A DNA stretch of 59,038 nt, taken from UBA2942 sp045127535. GTDB lineage: Bacteria > Bacillota > Clostridia > Lachnospirales > Lachnospiraceae. Position numbers and translations under genes: made by a program. Shown one piece after another: positions 1 through 8,921 of the stretch. Position 1 is the stretch's first letter. Every line of letters starts with the position of its first letter. The notes beneath the pieces are model-generated. The model made no database searches, was not told where the DNA came from, and saw only the letters and a program-made list of their open reading frames with translations. The DNA is taken from contig JBGVQN010000049.1 of assembly GCA_045127535.1 (NCBI GenBank), forward strand, positions 1-59,038, in the 5' to 3' direction.

Positions 1-216
1 TGAACAGCGCGCTTTAACTGGCAGGATGCTGATTGAAAATGCACCATTTTCCCTGGTTAAGGAATAGGACAACTGAACATCGAAAAGCTGGAAAAGCCCG
101 GAATACCAAGGAAAATCGGCGCTCAAAGGAGTTTAGTACGGCTTAAAGGCAGCTCGTCGTGCACCACAGTTCAGCAAGAGATAATCAATCAACAGGATAC
201 AAAACTGTATACAAGA
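1..216. other. left-edge region, no gene assigned
   Basis: A short open frame on the plus strand runs in from the window edge and stops at position 67; it encodes about 21 residues that I do not recognise, so it may be the tail of a gene lying outside the window. From 68 to 216 I see no start codon with a ribosome binding site and no recognisable product. The segment ends at a clear intrinsic terminator. Confidence 0.3.
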
Positions 217-248
217 CCTCAGAAACCTTGTGTTTCTGGGGTTTTTTT
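217..248 (+). terminator. intrinsic terminator
   Basis: The arms CCTCAGAAAC and GTTTCTGGGG form a 10-bp stem with one G-T pair around a 5-nt loop, followed by seven T residues. It would end transcription arriving from the left edge. Confidence 0.85.
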
Positions 249-385
249 ATGTTCTGTAGTATTTGAACAAAGGATGAGAAGCAGAACTTTATTGGATACG
301 CAATAATTATATACTGCCTTTGATTAATGTGTTGAGATCGTGAAATAATATAATAAAAATGCATAAATAATAGTATACCAGACAA

Positions 386-441
386 AACACAAAGAAGAAA
401 AATAAATACATTTTGTATTTATTTTTCTTCTTTGGTGTGTT
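386..441 (+). repeat. long AT-rich hairpin before the ATPase gene
   Basis: A 21-bp perfect inverted repeat (left arm about 390-410, right arm about 414-434) around a 3-nt loop sits 26 bp upstream of the ATPase start codon. The downstream arm is T-rich, so it could act as a terminator or attenuator. It could also be an operator or the end of an inserted element. Confidence 0.7.
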
Positions 442-467
442 ATATTATGGATAGGGAGGTATAGAAA

Positions 468-1829
468 ATGAAAGATATATATTTAATTCATTATTCTGTT
501 AAAGGGATAAAAACATTGGATCAGTTGATTTCGTTGTCTTTTTATAAAAAAACAATGTCAAAGTACCCAGATACACAAGAATATAATATCAAAGGAATCT
601 ATGGTATGAACGGTTCTGGTAAATCTGGTATTGTAACATCTGTAGATATATTAAGAAATCTTCTGATCAATCCAGGATATTTGAATAACCCTATTGTTCA
701 AAAGAGTTTAGATGCAAGGATTAACAAAAAGATAGGTGAATTATGTATAGAAGCTGATTATCTTGCAAAATTTGGAAATGCATTAATGCTCTTTCGATAT
801 GAGGTAAAATTATCAAAAGATAAAACAGGAAAATATATCATTTCTTATGAGCAGTTATCTGAAAAGAATGCACTTTCTAAGAAGGATTCAATGGAAATGC
901 TTTTTCAGGTTATTGATGGAGAAATCAATTCTATTTTCAAAAGTGAAGATGATGGGTTTTCTGAGCTGATTTCAAAAAAGTCGATAAACTTACTGACAAG
1001 TATGTCAATGTGCGCTTTGTTTTATGAAAAGATTCTTGTTTCTGATAAAATGTATAAGAATGATCTTTTTGGTGGTTTGTGTACACTTTTTATTTTTGGA
1101 AAAAAACTGCATGTCTATTTAGATCAATCTGATGATCATAAGAAGTATTTTATTCACAGCTCACTTAGAAGTTCGAATAAAGTGGAAAATGAAGATTTGG
1201 AAATGGATGCTTTGATAGATAGCATTGTTGAAATAGAGTCTAAACAACTTAATGTGATAGAAATTGATGAAAATATTGTACCTAAAGATATGTATCAATC
1301 GTTCGAAGAAACGGTAGGTAAATTGTATGAATTTCTCCATATTTTCAAATCAGATTTGCAAAGTATAGAAATAGATAAAAAGGAAGACCATAATGTCTTT
1401 GTTTGCAACTTAATCATGGTATATGATTCTTATAAAATTCATGCAGAATTTGAAAGTACCGGTATTAAAAAACTGATTAAATTATTTGCGTACTTGCAGG
1501 AAATGGTGCAAGGAGGAATTGTTTTTATTGATGAGTTTGATTCTAACCTTCACGATGTTTATTTATGCGCATTATTGGAATACTTAATGGAATATGGTGA
1601 AGGACAACTTTGTTTTACGACACATAATGTTGGGCCTATGGATATTTTAAAGCAACATAAAAAATCCATTGATTTCTTATCTGTAGACCATAAAATTTAT
1701 CCATGGAAAACCAATGGGAACTATTCACCTTCAAAGCTTTATAGAAATGGAATGATTGAGGGGTCACCGTTCAACGTAGATTCGATTGATTTTATCGGTG
1801 TCTTTGGTTCCAGTGAGGAGGATGAGTAA
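468..1829 (+). CDS. AAA15-like ATPase, probable anti-phage defence component
   Basis: 453-residue P-loop ATPase. Residues 46-53 read GMNGSGKS (Walker A) and about 350-358 read IVFIDEFD (Walker B, hydrophobic strand ending in DE). A signature-like stretch, STGIKKL, lies just upstream of Walker B, as in SMC/OLD-type AAA15 ATPases. The lysine- and isoleucine-rich composition and low GC contrast with the genes to the right and suggest transfer. ATG follows GGGAGG. The stop TAA overlaps the ATG of the next small frame (TAATG), the coupling expected for a two-gene ATPase/effector module such as RloA-RloB, AbiL or PARIS. That family link is inferred from architecture. The expected effector is truncated here. 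Confidence 0.75.
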   Translation: MKDIYLIHYSVKGIKTLDQLISLSFYKKTMSKYPDTQEYNIKGIYGMNGSGKSGIVTSVDILRNLLINPGYLNNPIVQKSLDARINKKIGELCIEADYLAKFGNALMLFRYEVKLSKDKTGKYIISYEQLSEKNALSKKDSMEMLFQVIDGEINSIFKSEDDGFSELISKKSINLLTSMSMCALFYEKILVSDKMYKNDLFGGLCTLFIFGKKLHVYLDQSDDHKKYFIHSSLRSSNKVENEDLEMDALIDSIVEIESKQLNVIEIDENIVPKDMYQSFEETVGKLYEFLHIFKSDLQSIEIDKKEDHNVFVCNLIMVYDSYKIHAEFESTGIKKLIKLFAYLQEMVQGGIVFIDEFDSNLHDVYLCALLEYLMEYGEGQLCFTTHNVGPMDILKQHKKSIDFLSVDHKIYPWKTNGNYSPSKLYRNGMIEGSPFNVDSIDFIGVFGSSEEDE

Positions 1830-1975
1830 TGGGCCTCCAGTTAATTTTTGTGGTCGAGACAAATAAGAAATGTAAATCAGATTGGATATATATGAAAGAT
1901 ACTGTGGAGCGATTTTATCAATATGATCAGGTTGAGGTGAAAGGATATGGCAATTCAAACAAAAGGTTTATGTAA
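1829..1975 (+). pseudogene. truncated partner (effector) gene of the ATPase
   Basis: A 48-codon frame starts inside the ATPase stop codon (TAATG coupling). Its N-terminus, beginning MGLQLIFVVETNKKCKSDW, has the hydrophobic-strand-plus-acidic-residue look of RloB/TOPRIM-like effectors found after such ATPases. After roughly 38 residues it becomes unrelated sequence and stops at 1975, overlapping the next gene. The simplest reading is that a deletion fused the 5' end of the effector gene to the upstream edge of the next gene. The family assignment comes from memory of similar N-termini. Confidence 0.5.
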
Positions 1976-2729
1976 ATATTGTGGAAAAGAGTACGCAAAA
2001 GGTGGGATGCTTCGCCATTTAACTGCATGTAAAAGTAGAAAAATGCAGCTGAATCTAGTGAATAAAAGTAAGAAATGTGGATATTTTGAAGTAATTATTT
2101 GGGGGAAATATGATAAAAACTATTGGTTGATTATTGAAATCAGCGAAAAGGTTACTTTAAGAGATTTGGATGGATTTATTCGGGATATCTGGGTAGAATG
2201 TTGTGGACATCTCAGCATGTTTTGGATAGACGGAATACCATATGAAGCTTGTCCGGATATGGATCATTTCTTTGGATTGCCAGCAAAAAGTATGAATTGT
2301 AAGTTGAAAAAAGTATTTTCGGTGGGCAAAGAAATAACATATGAATATGATTTTGGGTCAACAACAGAATTAATGTTGAAGGTACATAGCTATCGTGTGG
2401 GGGAAGAAAAGGAACTTATTACAATTTTATCACGTAATAATCCGCTGGGAATCTTGTGTAGTCAATGTGGAAAACAGAAAGCGCAATGGGTTGATTCAGA
2501 AGCTTTTTATGATGAAAATCCATTCTGGTGCGAAAACTGTTTGGAGAAAGCAAATATGGAAGCTGATGAATTAGATGAATATCGTGGTCCTGTTTATCCA
2601 TTACCAGTATGTAATTCTCCAAGAATGGGTATGTGTGGATACGAAGGAAGTGATATCTATCCTGATCAATTTCAACCAGATGAATCGCAAGATTCAAAAC
2701 CAAAATATATGCAGCATCAATCAAAATAA
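1947..2729 (+). CDS. pRiA4b ORF-3-like protein with zinc-finger ends
   Basis: 260 residues. The N-terminus has CKYCGKEYAKGGMLRHLTAC, a CxxC...H...C zinc-finger-like motif. The middle, with IIWGKYDKNYWLIIEISEKV and a following WVECCGHLSMF stretch, matches the plasmid pRiA4b ORF-3 (IS1096 TnpR-like) family, whose biochemical role is unknown. The C-terminal third has another CxxC...CxxC pair (CSQCGKQ and CENC). ATG follows GAGGTGAAAGG. Low GC groups it with the ATPase upstream. These proteins are often found on mobile DNA and near defence genes. Confidence 0.7.
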   Translation: MAIQTKGLCKYCGKEYAKGGMLRHLTACKSRKMQLNLVNKSKKCGYFEVIIWGKYDKNYWLIIEISEKVTLRDLDGFIRDIWVECCGHLSMFWIDGIPYEACPDMDHFFGLPAKSMNCKLKKVFSVGKEITYEYDFGSTTELMLKVHSYRVGEEKELITILSRNNPLGILCSQCGKQKAQWVDSEAFYDENPFWCENCLEKANMEADELDEYRGPVYPLPVCNSPRMGMCGYEGSDIYPDQFQPDESQDSKPKYMQHQSK

Positions 2730-2777
2730 AGAATCATTGACTTGCCTGGCGACTGGGCAAGCCAAGAGGGCAGGAAC

Positions 2778-3431
2778 ATGTGTGAAACAAATGTCATAAT
2801 ATACAACGCCATAAATTATGTGAAACAAATCTTTGCTGATGATTGCAGCGGCCATGACGATCATCATACCATGAGGGTCTATCGATTGGCTGTGCAGATT
2901 GGGGAGCAAGAAAAGGCGGATATGCTGATGGTGCAGTTGGCAGCATTGTTACATGATGTAGATGACGTGAAGCTTTCCCCGGAGACACATGAGACAAAAG
3001 GAAATGCAGTTGCATTTATGAGAAGCAATGGAATGGATGATAAAACCATTGATTCTGTGTGCAAGATCATAGATGAAGTCTCATTTGTAGGGACAGATTC
3101 AGTTGCACCAAGTACCGTGGAAGGAAAATGCGTACAGGATGCAGATAGATTGGATGCAATGGGAGCGATCGGAATCGCAAGAACCTTTGCATACGGTGGA
3201 AGTAAGGGAAGAAGGATATATGACCCGGATCTCAAACCTGTGGCGAATATGAGCAAAGAGGAGTATCGTCAAAACCAAAATTCCACAAGTGTGAATCATT
3301 TTTACGAAAAACTCTTGCTGCTGAAGGACATGATGAATACAGAGACTGCAAAGAAAATAGCAGAACATAGACAGGCAGTTATGGAGGCATATCTGGAAGA
3401 ATTTATGGCAGAGTGGGCAGGAGAACGGTGA
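2778..3431 (+). CDS. HD-domain phosphohydrolase (YpgQ/YedJ-like)
   Basis: About 217 residues from the ATG at 2778. This start places the conserved SGHDDHHTMRVYRLA region about 25 residues from the N-terminus, as in homologues. Metal-binding motifs are visible: the H of SGHDDHH, LLHDVDD (HD doublet) and a later QDADRLDAMGAIGI. The family comprises metal-dependent phosphohydrolases; the substrate is not evident, though YpgQ-type proteins act on nucleoside triphosphates. An in-frame ATG 12 codons upstream lacks a ribosome binding site. GC is back to the chromosomal level. Confidence 0.85.
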   Translation: MCETNVIIYNAINYVKQIFADDCSGHDDHHTMRVYRLAVQIGEQEKADMLMVQLAALLHDVDDVKLSPETHETKGNAVAFMRSNGMDDKTIDSVCKIIDEVSFVGTDSVAPSTVEGKCVQDADRLDAMGAIGIARTFAYGGSKGRRIYDPDLKPVANMSKEEYRQNQNSTSVNHFYEKLLLLKDMMNTETAKKIAEHRQAVMEAYLEEFMAEWAGER

Positions 3432-3809
3432 CAGATATCTTGAAGTATAAAAGAATGCACAATTGATAACGAAACGTTTGTTTATTTAATGGTATGTATA
3501 GACACTGTTTGCGATAAAGTAAATGGTGAATTGGACTTTAAAACAGCGGTTGGACACAAAAAACCAAGGTTGACCGCTGAATAAAACATATTATTATATA
3601 TAATTAGAGGAAAAGGGATGTGCTATAAGTGCAGTAGGAAGAAAAAAGAAGTGATGATATGGAGGGAACGCAGATTGATTCGTTAATTTCACGTAATGAT
3701 AATGTTGCAAAGGAGATCTCCCTCCATCAGACCCTCTGGAAAAGTGATCATCAGAAATTAGCAGTACCGGGGGACAGAAGTCTTAAAATACAATCTTATT
3801 TATATTTAG
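3432..3809. other. non-coding gap with two hairpins
   Basis: No convincing gene. A 65-codon frame at 3659-3856 runs into the terminator and resembles nothing I know. A hairpin with CAGCGGT/ACCGCTG arms lies near 3542-3580, and ATGGAGGGA at 3659 is mirrored by TCCCTCCAT near 3718. The function of either is unknown. Confidence 0.4.
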
Positions 3810-3854
3810 GGACTGTTTATCTTATGTTATGCCAAAAAGATAAACAGTCCTTTT
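3810..3854 (+). terminator. intrinsic terminator
   Basis: Perfect 14-bp stem (GGACTGTTTATCTT at 3810-3823, complement at 3837-3850) followed by TTTT. It separates the upstream region from the lactate/ETF operon. Confidence 0.85.
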
Positions 3855-3895
3855 GAAATATTAGAATCATTTTCAACAAAAATCTGCAGAATATA

Positions 3896-3924
3896 TCGAC
3901 AATATCTTGCAATAATGCTACAAT
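3896..3924 (+). promoter_or_regulatory. promoter of the etf/lactate dehydrogenase operon
   Basis: TCGACA, 17-bp spacer, TACAAT, about 70 bp upstream of the EtfB start. The spacing fits a sigma-70/SigA promoter. Confidence 0.55.
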
Positions 3925-3994
3925 GAGGTTGTCCTTTAAAGTGCAAAAGTTTAAAGCGACAAAGCAACAAAGTGACAGAAAAGAAGGACTAGAT

Positions 3995-4783
3995 ATGAGG
4001 ATGATTGTATGTATGAAGCAGGTACCAGCCGGAACCAAAGTAGATATTGATCCGGAAACCGGTGCCATGAAGCGTATGTCGGGTGAAACCAGAACCAATC
4101 CATATGATTTGTTTGCGTTGGAAACCGCCCTGCAGATTCGTGAAAAATTAGGTGGAACGGTAACCGTACTTACCATGGGACCACCCCAGGCAGAAGAAAT
4201 GATACGGGATGCATTTTCCATGGGGGCAGATGAAGGAATCATTCTTTCAGACAAAAAGTTTGCAGGAGCAGATGTGCTGGCTACCTCTTATGCATTGGCA
4301 CAGGGAATTCAGGTGGCAGGAGGCGCCGATTTGATTATTTGCGGCAAACAGACCACAGATGGAGATACTGCCCAGGTAGGTCCGGCCATTGCAGAGCATA
4401 TGCATATACCACATGCGGCATGGGTGTCTGAAATCGTAGATGTGACAAGTGATGCGGTGACGGTGCGCCAGGATCTTGCCAGTGTATGCCAGGTTTCCAG
4501 GATGCAGTATCCGTGTCTGATCACGGTAGACAAAGATATGTGCGTTCCACGTTTGCCTTCTTATATACTGAAAAAGGCAACCAAAGACCGTCAGGTACGT
4601 ATTTTGGGTTTTGAGGATATGCTGGATCAGGATTTAAGCCGTTATGGACTGATCGGTTCTCCTACTTCAGTAGAGCGCATGTTTGCTCCCCCGGAAGCAG
4701 AAAAGCAGGTATATCTGGCTGGCAATGCAGCAGAAAAAACGGATGAGTTATTTGCCATCCTCACTGGAAAGAAAATAATTTAA
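3995..4783 (+). CDS. electron transfer flavoprotein, beta subunit (LctB-like)
   Basis: 262 residues, typical EtfB length. It starts MRMIVCMKQVPAGTKVDID, the standard EtfB N-terminus, and carries the nucleotide-binding stretch DLIICGKQTTDGDTAQVGP near residue 113. EtfB pairs with EtfA to carry FAD. In bifurcating systems the EtfB flavin splits electrons between ferredoxin and a higher-potential partner. An upstream ATG at 3923 lacks a ribosome binding site; 3995 follows AAGGA at the right distance. It is first in a three-gene operon with a ferredoxin-EtfA fusion and a D-2-hydroxyacid dehydrogenase, the order of lctBCD in Acetobacterium woodii. Confidence 0.93.
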   Translation: MRMIVCMKQVPAGTKVDIDPETGAMKRMSGETRTNPYDLFALETALQIREKLGGTVTVLTMGPPQAEEMIRDAFSMGADEGIILSDKKFAGADVLATSYALAQGIQVAGGADLIICGKQTTDGDTAQVGPAIAEHMHIPHAAWVSEIVDVTSDAVTVRQDLASVCQVSRMQYPCLITVDKDMCVPRLPSYILKKATKDRQVRILGFEDMLDQDLSRYGLIGSPTSVERMFAPPEAEKQVYLAGNAAEKTDELFAILTGKKII

Positions 4784-4795
4784 GGAGGGGCATAC

Positions 4796-5986
4796 ATGGA
4801 ACTGTTAAAATTCGATGTACAAAAATGTACCTTATGTGGTTTGTGTGTAGACAAATGCCCCTTCAATGCATTAACAATAGAAGGTCCTGGTATTATAGTC
4901 AGCGAAACATGCAGGGTATGTGGTCTGTGTGTACGGCACTGCCCGGAAAAAGCAATTCGTTTTGAGCAGAAAGCCAAGGCATTTGATAAAGAAAAATGGC
5001 GTGATTTTCTGATCTTCGTAGAACAGGAAAGGGGAAATATCCATCCTGTTGCATATGAATTAATTGGTGAAGCGCGGAAAATGGCACAAAAAGTAGGTTA
5101 TAAAGTAAATTGTGTAATTGTAGGCGGTATCGGTACTGCAGAAAATGCAAAAAAGCTGCTGGAATACGGCGTAGATAAAGTGTTTGTGTATGAACATGAA
5201 GGCTTTGGAGGATTTCGTGCAGACTGTTATACGGATGCAGTGGCAGACTGTATTGCAGCAGTGAAACCAAGCTCTGTGCTCATTGGTGCCACTGCTTTGG
5301 GACGTTCTCTGGCACCCCGTCTGGCAACCAGATTCCATACAGGTTTAACAGCAGATTGTACCACATTGGATATTAAGCCAAATACGGATATGGTTCAGAT
5401 CCGGCCGGCATTTGGCGGAAATATCATGGCACAGATAGCAATTACAAAGTCCAGGCCACAGTTCGCTACAGTGCGTTATAAAGTAATGGACAAGGCAGGA
5501 AAAGTGGAACATCCCGCTGGAGAAATCGTAATCTGTGAAGTAAATGAGAAAATGGTTCATTCCCAGATCCGGATCCTGGAATCCAAAATAATCGATAAGC
5601 AAAAAAGCCTGGAAGAAGAGGATATTCTGGTCGTTGCAGGACGTGGTGTTCGAAATGAAAAAGATGTAGAAATGTGCCGGGAACTGGCAGAGGCATTAGG
5701 GGGCCAGCTGGCATTTACCCGGCCCATGGTGGAAAATGGATTTGGAGACCAGGCTCATCAGATCGGACTTTCCGGGCGGACGGTAAGACCAAAGCTGATC
5801 ATTACCTGTGGTGTATCTGGTGCGATCCAGTTTACCTCCTGCATGACAGGCTCTGAATGTATTGTTGCAATTAACAATGATCCGGAAGCTCAGATTTTTA
5901 AAGCAGCACATTATTGCATTGTGGACGATTTGTATCAGGTAGTCCCACGGCTGACAGAGTTAGTAAAAAATCGGAAGGGGGATTGA
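4796..5986 (+). CDS. electron transfer flavoprotein, alpha subunit with N-terminal 2x[4Fe-4S] ferredoxin domain (LctC-like)
   Basis: 396 residues. Residues about 11-62 contain two complete cluster motifs (CTLCGLCVDKCP and CRVCGLCVRHCP), so two [4Fe-4S] clusters are predicted. EtfA proper follows; its C-terminal FAD domain shows VVAGRGVRNEKD, GVSGAIQF and the NNDPEAQIF stretch that contacts FAD. It is 12 bp from etfB with an AAGGAGGGG ribosome binding site. Fused ferredoxin domains are typical of ETFs that exchange electrons with ferredoxin, such as LctC. With the next gene it likely forms a lactate dehydrogenase/ETF complex that oxidises lactate with NAD+ while consuming reduced ferredoxin. 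Confidence 0.92.
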   Translation: MELLKFDVQKCTLCGLCVDKCPFNALTIEGPGIIVSETCRVCGLCVRHCPEKAIRFEQKAKAFDKEKWRDFLIFVEQERGNIHPVAYELIGEARKMAQKVGYKVNCVIVGGIGTAENAKKLLEYGVDKVFVYEHEGFGGFRADCYTDAVADCIAAVKPSSVLIGATALGRSLAPRLATRFHTGLTADCTTLDIKPNTDMVQIRPAFGGNIMAQIAITKSRPQFATVRYKVMDKAGKVEHPAGEIVICEVNEKMVHSQIRILESKIIDKQKSLEEEDILVVAGRGVRNEKDVEMCRELAEALGGQLAFTRPMVENGFGDQAHQIGLSGRTVRPKLIITCGVSGAIQFTSCMTGSECIVAINNDPEAQIFKAAHYCIVDDLYQVVPRLTELVKNRKGD

Positions 5987-5989
5987 GTC

Positions 5990-7411
5990 ATGCCATATCC
6001 ATACAAAAAGATGACCCAGGACGATTTTGAATATATTCGTTCCGTGACAGATGTCAGTCGTGTCTGGGTAGGAGAAGAGATTGCAAAGGAATATTATAAG
6101 GACGAGATGCCGGAATATGGTGTCTTTCCACCGGAATTATATGTAGAAGTCATTGATAAAGAAGAGGTTTCTGCCATTATGGCTTATGCATACAAAGAAA
6201 ATATTCCGGTTGTATGCCGTGGTGCAGGAACTGGTTTAGCTGGTGGTGCAACTTGTAAGTATGGTGGTATCATGCTTTCGGTTATGCGTATGAACAAAAT
6301 ATTTCCAGTTGACCGTAAGAATCAGACCATCACTGTGGAACCTGGTGCGTTTCTGATTGATGTTCAGGCTGCTGCAGCGGCAGAGGGACTGTTTTATCCT
6401 CCAGATCCCGGCGAAAAAACAGCATCTATAGGCGGAAATGTGATTACCAATGCCGGCGGCATGAAAGCAGTTCGTTATGGGCTGACAAGAGATTTTGTGC
6501 GTTGTATGGAAGTTGTGCTTCCGGATGGTTCCATTATGAACTTTTCATCCAATGTAGTAAAAAATACAACAGGTTATGATCTGAAGGATCTGGTCATTGG
6601 TTCAGAAGGTACGCTCTGCATCCTGACCCAGGTGACTTTAAAGCTGCTTCCGGCTCCCACATGTACCTGTACACTGGTAATGCCCTTTAACAGTCTGGAA
6701 GAATGTGCAGATATGGTTCCAAAAGTTCTGGAACTGCCTTTTATACCTACAGCCATTGAGTTTGTAGAAAGAGAGCTGATTGACATTGTAGAACGTAATC
6801 TGAATAAAATGTTTCCTGTAAAACAGGGGGAAGCAGTACTGATTGTGATGTATGATGCTTCTTCCAAACAGGAACTGGACAATGCAGTGGAAGCAGCTGC
6901 AGAGGCAGCCCTTGCAAATGGTGCATTAGACTGCTGTATTGCAGAAACTCCGGAAAGGGCGGGCTCAGTCTGGTCAGTGAGAGGGAGCATTCTGGAAGGT
7001 ATGAAGGCAGATTCTGTTGCACAGGAAGAATGTGATGTGGTTGTTCCAAGAGCACGAATTGCGGAATATGTAAAAGCGGCAAAGCGTATTGCCTTATCCC
7101 AGGGAATCAGGGTGGAACCCTGTGGGCATTGCGGTGATGGAAACATACATACAGAAATGCTGCGCGGACCAGAAATGAGTGACGAGGAATGGAAGCGCGC
7201 AACCCATACATGTCTCACAGAGCTGTATGCACTTTCCAAAGAACTTGGAGGGCAGCTTTCCGGTGAGCATGGGATTGGAAATGGCCGTATAGAATTTCTG
7301 GAAGACTTTGTTGGTTCCAGAATGATTCAATTATACAAAGCCATCAAGCTGGCATTTGACGATAAACTGATTCTCAATCCGGGCAAGATTATTGAATTCA
7401 ATAATAGGTAA
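5990..7411 (+). CDS. FAD-linked D-2-hydroxyacid (lactate/glycolate) dehydrogenase, LctD/GlcD family
   Basis: 473 residues. The FAD-binding type 4 (PCMH) domain is marked by VVCRGAGTGLAGGATCKYGG near residue 72 and by GGNVITNAGGMKAVRYG. The C-terminal FAD-oxidase domain ends with EPCGHCGDGNIH and SGEHGIGNGR, the active-site and metal signatures of GlcD-type enzymes. It begins 4 bp after the EtfA stop, so it is cotranscribed. The cluster matches LctBCD, where this subunit oxidises lactate to pyruvate and passes electrons to the ETF. Another 2-hydroxyacid substrate is possible. The stop codon lies inside a TAGGTAATTGCG terminus of the palindromic repeat family, so the last residues may have been altered by insertion. 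Confidence 0.88.
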   Translation: MPYPYKKMTQDDFEYIRSVTDVSRVWVGEEIAKEYYKDEMPEYGVFPPELYVEVIDKEEVSAIMAYAYKENIPVVCRGAGTGLAGGATCKYGGIMLSVMRMNKIFPVDRKNQTITVEPGAFLIDVQAAAAAEGLFYPPDPGEKTASIGGNVITNAGGMKAVRYGLTRDFVRCMEVVLPDGSIMNFSSNVVKNTTGYDLKDLVIGSEGTLCILTQVTLKLLPAPTCTCTLVMPFNSLEECADMVPKVLELPFIPTAIEFVERELIDIVERNLNKMFPVKQGEAVLIVMYDASSKQELDNAVEAAAEAALANGALDCCIAETPERAGSVWSVRGSILEGMKADSVAQEECDVVVPRARIAEYVKAAKRIALSQGIRVEPCGHCGDGNIHTEMLRGPEMSDEEWKRATHTCLTELYALSKELGGQLSGEHGIGNGRIEFLEDFVGSRMIQLYKAIKLAFDDKLILNPGKIIEFNNR

Positions 7412-7432
7412 TTGCGAAGCGGTATTCAATAA

Positions 7433-7655
7433 TAGGCAATTGCGAAAGTATGCTTCGTATCAGCTTTGTGAAGTGTCTGTCAGAAAATGTTTTCTAAGCA
7501 GGCTCTTAAAAACGCCGGTACTTTAAATTTTGTGCCACAGGCGCAAAATTTATTAGTACCGCTGCGTTTTTACCGAAGCGAGAGCGTGCCTGCGTGAAAA
7601 TATTTTCTGACAGGCACTTCACAAAGCGTCCGGTAACGAGTTTCGCAATTGTCTA
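7433..7655 (+). repeat. nested palindromic element, copy 1 (arm type A)
   Basis: About 223 bp with inverted ends (TAGGCAATTGCGAAAG and TTTCGCAATTGTCTA) and long arms around CAGCTTTGTGAAGTGTCTGT, mirrored near 7604-7630. The conserved core reads AAAACGCCGGTACT at about 7508, an AAATTTTGTGCC hairpin, then AGTACCGCTGCGTTTTTACC and GAAGCGAGAGCGTGC. An extra partial terminus, TAGGTAATTGCGAAGC, lies at 7405-7420 and overlaps the preceding stop codon. There is no transposase frame inside, so it resembles a MITE. Confidence 0.85.
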
Positions 7656-7684
7656 AAATTCAATAAAGAAGAAAGGAACGTACT

Positions 7685-8863
7685 ATGAGCGGAAAAAAAT
7701 CCTTACTGATTGATAAAAACAAAATGCCTTTGATTATGGGGATTGCTTTTGTGGCATTTACAACCCAGTTTGGCGGCGGATTTGCATCTGGTGCACAGAT
7801 TTATCAGTATTTTATTAATTATGGTATCTGGTGCCTGATATTACCCATTCTGACACAGGGATTGTATGCACTGTTTTTCTGGTATGGAATGAGATATTCC
7901 TATAAGCATAAATTATATGATTACAGAAGCTTTTCTGATCGGTTCTATGGCAAGACCAAAGTAGTCATGTCCAACCTGTATGAAATCTGTTATCTGATTA
8001 TGATTGGAACAGCTTCTGCAGCAGCATTTGCTACAGGCGGTTCTACCCTTGAAACATTATTTGGCATTCCATACTGGCTTTGTACGGTAATCATTGGTGT
8101 ATTCATTTTCCTGATTGCATTATTTGGAACCAATGTAGTACGTAAGTGTGCTTCTACCCTGAGTGTCATGATCCTGGCAGGCCTGGTATTGGTACTGGTT
8201 CCAAATATCATTGCCCAGTGGAGTGATGTGACAGCTTCCATTGGACGCATGGCTTTAGGAGAAATGCCAGTGATTTCTTCTGAATCTGGTGCATTTGGTC
8301 CAGCATTGTGGTCTGCTGTACTGTATTTTCTCTTCCAGCTGGCATCCGTATCTGTTATGTATCAGCATATGAAACCTGTTACTGATGAAAAACAGATCAA
8401 CAAAGCAGCAATCTGGATGTTTATCTGTAATTTCTGTGCAATGGAACTGGCAATCCTTGGCCTGTTAGCAGTTGCATATGTGACAGAACTGGCAACTGCT
8501 TCTGTTCCCATGTTGGTTCTGGTACAGAATGGTGTAGGTGCAAATATTTTAACACCAGTGATCTCTATTCTGATTATTCTTGGTGCAATTTCTACAGCCG
8601 TAAACATGATTTCCGGTATCGTTACCCGTTGTGTAAATGCAGTGGAGCGCCGTATGGATACGGAGGAAGAGAGAAGAAAAGGACATCTTGTACGAAATGC
8701 CATCTTCACATTGATTTTTACATTCCTGGCATTTGCAATTGCCCAGTTTGGACTGATGGCAGTGGTAAAGCAGGGGTATGCTTATCTTGGATATGCGGCA
8801 TTCATCACTTTGTTTGTTCCTTTTGTATTCCATGCAATGAAAACAAAGGGAAAAGATATCTAA
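7685..8863 (+). CDS. YkvI-family integral membrane transporter
   Basis: 392 residues with about ten hydrophobic segments. The N-terminus carries MGIAFVAFTTQFGGGFASG, like the first helix of LeuT-fold carriers. It resembles the YkvI (COG3949) family, distantly related to branched-chain amino-acid carriers; the substrate is unknown. ATG follows GAAAGGAACG. It lies downstream of the lactate dehydrogenase operon but is separated by a repeat element, so cotranscription is uncertain. It does not look like the lactate permease LctF. A strong terminator follows. Confidence 0.8.
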   Translation: MSGKKSLLIDKNKMPLIMGIAFVAFTTQFGGGFASGAQIYQYFINYGIWCLILPILTQGLYALFFWYGMRYSYKHKLYDYRSFSDRFYGKTKVVMSNLYEICYLIMIGTASAAAFATGGSTLETLFGIPYWLCTVIIGVFIFLIALFGTNVVRKCASTLSVMILAGLVLVLVPNIIAQWSDVTASIGRMALGEMPVISSESGAFGPALWSAVLYFLFQLASVSVMYQHMKPVTDEKQINKAAIWMFICNFCAMELAILGLLAVAYVTELATASVPMLVLVQNGVGANILTPVISILIILGAISTAVNMISGIVTRCVNAVERRMDTEEERRKGHLVRNAIFTLIFTFLAFAIAQFGLMAVVKQGYAYLGYAAFITLFVPFVFHAMKTKGKDI

Positions 8864-8875
8864 AATTATCATAAT

Positions 8876-8921
8876 AATCCCCCATTGCCATGGAAACGAA
8901 CAGCCATGGCAATGGGGGATT
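8876..8921 (+). terminator. intrinsic terminator
   Basis: Perfect 18-bp stem (8876-8893 with 8904-8921, containing CCCCCATTGCCATGG) around a 10-nt loop, ending ATTTC. The short T run makes it a moderate terminator. It directly follows the YkvI-family gene. Confidence 0.75.
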
